Shown: in pieces, positions 6,086-7,414 of the stretch | Position numbering within the stretch: position 1 is the stretch's first letter | Layout of the letters: each line of letters starts with the position of its first letter | Origin: Deltaproteobacteria bacterium | GTDB lineage: Bacteria > Myxococcota_A > UBA9042 > DTJE01 | Length of the DNA: 7,414 bases | NCBI GenBank assembly: GCA_016784945.1 | Contig: JADHTP010000152.1 | Coordinates: 1 to 7,414 of the forward strand | Direction of reading: 5' to 3' | The notes under the pieces: generated by a model | What the model was told of the DNA's origin: nothing | Database searches by the model: none | What the model saw: only the letters and a program-made list of their open reading frames with translations | Made by a program: the position numbers and the translations under genes

Positions 6086-7207
6086 GCGGGCACCACCAGG
6101 CCCGGACTCTATGTCCATGTTCCCTTCTGCAGGACGAAATGTCCCTACTGTGCCTTCAAGTCCACCACGGAAACGGCTCGAATCGGTGACTGGTTGTCGG
6201 CACTGGAACGGGAAGCCGAGGGCCGTCGCGGACTTTTCGGATGGTACGACACACTGTACGTGGGCGGCGGGACTCCCAGCGTGCTTTCCGACGCCGATCT
6301 GCGCCGACTGATGGGGACCCTTCTGGGCACGTTCCACTTCACGCGGGACCTGGAGGCCACCATCGAGGTGAATCCCGGGGACGTGGACGAGGCGAAGGCC
6401 GAACTGCTTTACGGGTTGGGCTTCAACCGGATCAGCATGGGGGTCCAGTCCTTCGTCCAGCCCGAACTGGAGTTCCTGGGACGGCGGCACAATGCGGCCC
6501 GGGCCCTTTGGTCCTTCGATGTGTTCCGGGGGGCGGGTTTTGAAAGCCTGGGCCTGGACCTGATCCAGGGCCTGCCGGGACAGACCGTGGAGGCCCGGCT
6601 CGAGTCCCTGAAACGGGCCGTGGAACTGGGTCCCGAACACCTGTCCTGTTACGAACTGGGCTTCGAGCCGGGGACCCCGTTCTACGAGGCACGGCGGAAG
6701 GGGAAGCTGTCTCCACCGGATGGGGATGCAGCGGCCGAGGGCTTCCTGGCCACGTCGGAATACCTGGAAGACAGCGGCTTCCTGCACTACGAGGTGTCCA
6801 ACTATGCCCGGGACGAAAGGCACCGGTCCCGGCACAACCGGAAGTACTGGCGTCACGTCCCCGTCCTGGGGCTGGGCCCGGCGGCCCATTCCTTTGACGG
6901 GCGTACCCGGTGGTGGAACGTCCCCGATGTGGCGGAATACTGCCGCCGGCTGGGTTCCGGGGACTCGGCCGTTCAGGAGACGGAGGATCTGGGTCCCGAC
7001 CAGCTTCGGCTGGAGCGACTGGCCCTGGGTTTCAGGACACGGGAAGGGGTTGACCGCAAGAACCTGGGGGATGTCGCCAGGGCGCAATCATTGCTGGACC
7101 GGCTGGTCATGGAAGGCCTGGTGACGGTGTCGGACACCCGCGTTCAACCCACCCGTGAAGGCTTGTGCGTGGCCGACGGCCTGGCCCGGGGGTTCTGCGA
7201 CCTGTGA
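6083..7207 (+). CDS. hemW: Radical SAM haem chaperone HemW
   Basis: A 374-residue protein close to E. coli HemW (378). Near the N-terminus YVHVPFCRTKCPYCAF holds the 4Fe-4S cluster cysteines Cys16, Cys20 and Cys23. The extra cysteine that true coproporphyrinogen dehydrogenase (HemN) has shortly after is absent, with Phe25 there. This separates HemW from HemN, although such genes are often mislabelled as coproporphyrinogen III oxidase. Other blocks are GGGTPS (61-66), EVNPGD (95-100), NRISMGVQSF (115-124), LDLIQGLPGQT, and HNRKYW (251-256), the HNxxYW motif linked to haem binding. HemW binds haem and passes it to respiratory enzymes. A short winged-helix-like C-terminal part ends the protein. 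The frame is open 138 bases further upstream into lepA, but homology starts at the GTG. It forms an operon with lepA, an association seen in many bacteria. Confidence 0.96.
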   Translation: MAGTTRPGLYVHVPFCRTKCPYCAFKSTTETARIGDWLSALEREAEGRRGLFGWYDTLYVGGGTPSVLSDADLRRLMGTLLGTFHFTRDLEATIEVNPGDVDEAKAELLYGLGFNRISMGVQSFVQPELEFLGRRHNAARALWSFDVFRGAGFESLGLDLIQGLPGQTVEARLESLKRAVELGPEHLSCYELGFEPGTPFYEARRKGKLSPPDGDAAAEGFLATSEYLEDSGFLHYEVSNYARDERHRSRHNRKYWRHVPVLGLGPAAHSFDGRTRWWNVPDVAEYCRRLGSGDSAVQETEDLGPDQLRLERLALGFRTREGVDRKNLGDVARAQSLLDRLVMEGLVTVSDTRVQPTREGLCVADGLARGFCDL

Positions 7208-7271
7208 TGAATTTCTGCGTGACCTCTGCCTGACCGGGCTTGAAAGCGCCAGGACTTCTCCCGATTTGTCA
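7208..7271. other. Convergent spacer after hemW, no clear terminator
   Basis: These 64 bases separate the hemW stop from the stop of the minus-strand gene at the edge. They hold a near-perfect direct repeat, CTGCGTGACC (7215-7224) and CTGCCTGACC (7226-7235), with an 11-base period. Only weak hairpins are visible: GCTT/AAGC with a 2-base loop, and the CTCCCG/CGGGAG pair at 7258-7263 and 7284-7289 with a 20-base loop. No U-run follows them. Confidence 0.4.
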
Positions 7272-7414
7272 TTATTCGAAGAGCGGGAGTAGGGGATATG
7301 ACTCGATCACCTCGTCTCTTGCGTACAAGGTACCTTTACCGGCCTTGAGGAGAATATCTTTGATGCCGTCGGCCAACGCGTAGTATCGGAAGGCGGGTAT
7401 CCCGAAAAGCCGCT
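7272..7414 (-). CDS. Unrecognised protein, C-terminal 46 codons (5' end outside window)
   Basis: Reading the - strand from the right edge, a frame is open for 46 codons to TAA (7274-7272). The peptide looks like folded protein rather than chance: LFGIPAFRYYALADGIKDIL, then a Lys/Gly turn (KAGKGT), LYARDEVIES and a hydrophobic end PLLPLFE. I cannot assign a family. No cysteine, histidine or known catalytic motif is visible. My hand count gives about 55% G+C for 7281-7414, against 70% in a 60-base sample of hemW (6541-6600). Codons such as ATA, CTA, TCA and AGA appear, so its composition differs from its neighbour. It converges on hemW. Its real length and start are not visible. Confidence 0.6.
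   Translation of the reverse strand, partial: RLFGIPAFRYYALADGIKDILLKAGKGTLYARDEVIESYPLLPLFE

Noticed and set aside
7258..7289. CTCCCG/CGGGAG inverted repeat as terminator after hemW
   Set aside because: The loop would be 20 bases, the right arm lies within the coding end of the convergent gene, and no U-run follows on either strand.

Overview
The window is ordinary-looking chromosomal DNA from a GC-rich bacterium. The neighbouring coding regions look roughly 60-70% G+C by eye, third codon positions favour G/C, and GTG starts are used several times. Phylum cannot be fixed from this stretch. lepA is followed directly by hemW, not by the lepB/rnc genes that follow it in enterobacteria, so a classic gamma-proteobacterial chromosome is unlikely. 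An environmental bacterium is a reasonable guess, no more.

Layout, left to right: (1) the C-terminal end of a Gfo/Idh/MocA-type oxidoreductase on the + strand (1-393). (2) A short tail-to-tail spacer made of degenerate heptanucleotide repeats in inverted orientation, which run into the 3' ends of both flanking genes. (3) On the - strand, a DUF1846-family protein (473-1996) with a small cytosolic transglutaminase-like protein upstream of it (2100-2738). (4) A divergent regulatory spacer carrying a promoter and an inverted repeat, then an SrkA/YihE-type protein kinase on + (2882-3943). (5) On -, a 45-residue very basic microprotein with five Asp/Glu-Arg-Arg motifs (3989-4126). (6) On +, a translationally coupled pair, lepA (elongation factor 4, 4287-6083) and hemW (haem chaperone, 6083-7207). 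(7) On -, the last 46 codons of an unrecognised gene running off the right edge (7272-7414).

Only lepA-hemW is clearly an operon (TAGTG overlap). DUF1846 and the transglutaminase-like gene share a strand and a nearly identical start-codon context. A promoter-like sequence with an overlapping palindrome lies between them, so DUF1846 may also be transcribed alone. Strand changes are frequent, with six switches across eight genes, so most genes are probably single transcription units.

I see no defence system, mobile element, CRISPR array, tRNA or rRNA. The items most worth a second look are the unannotated Arg-rich microprotein, the inverted heptad-repeat spacer, and two promoter-plus-dyad arrangements. 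None of these amounts to a demonstrated new system.
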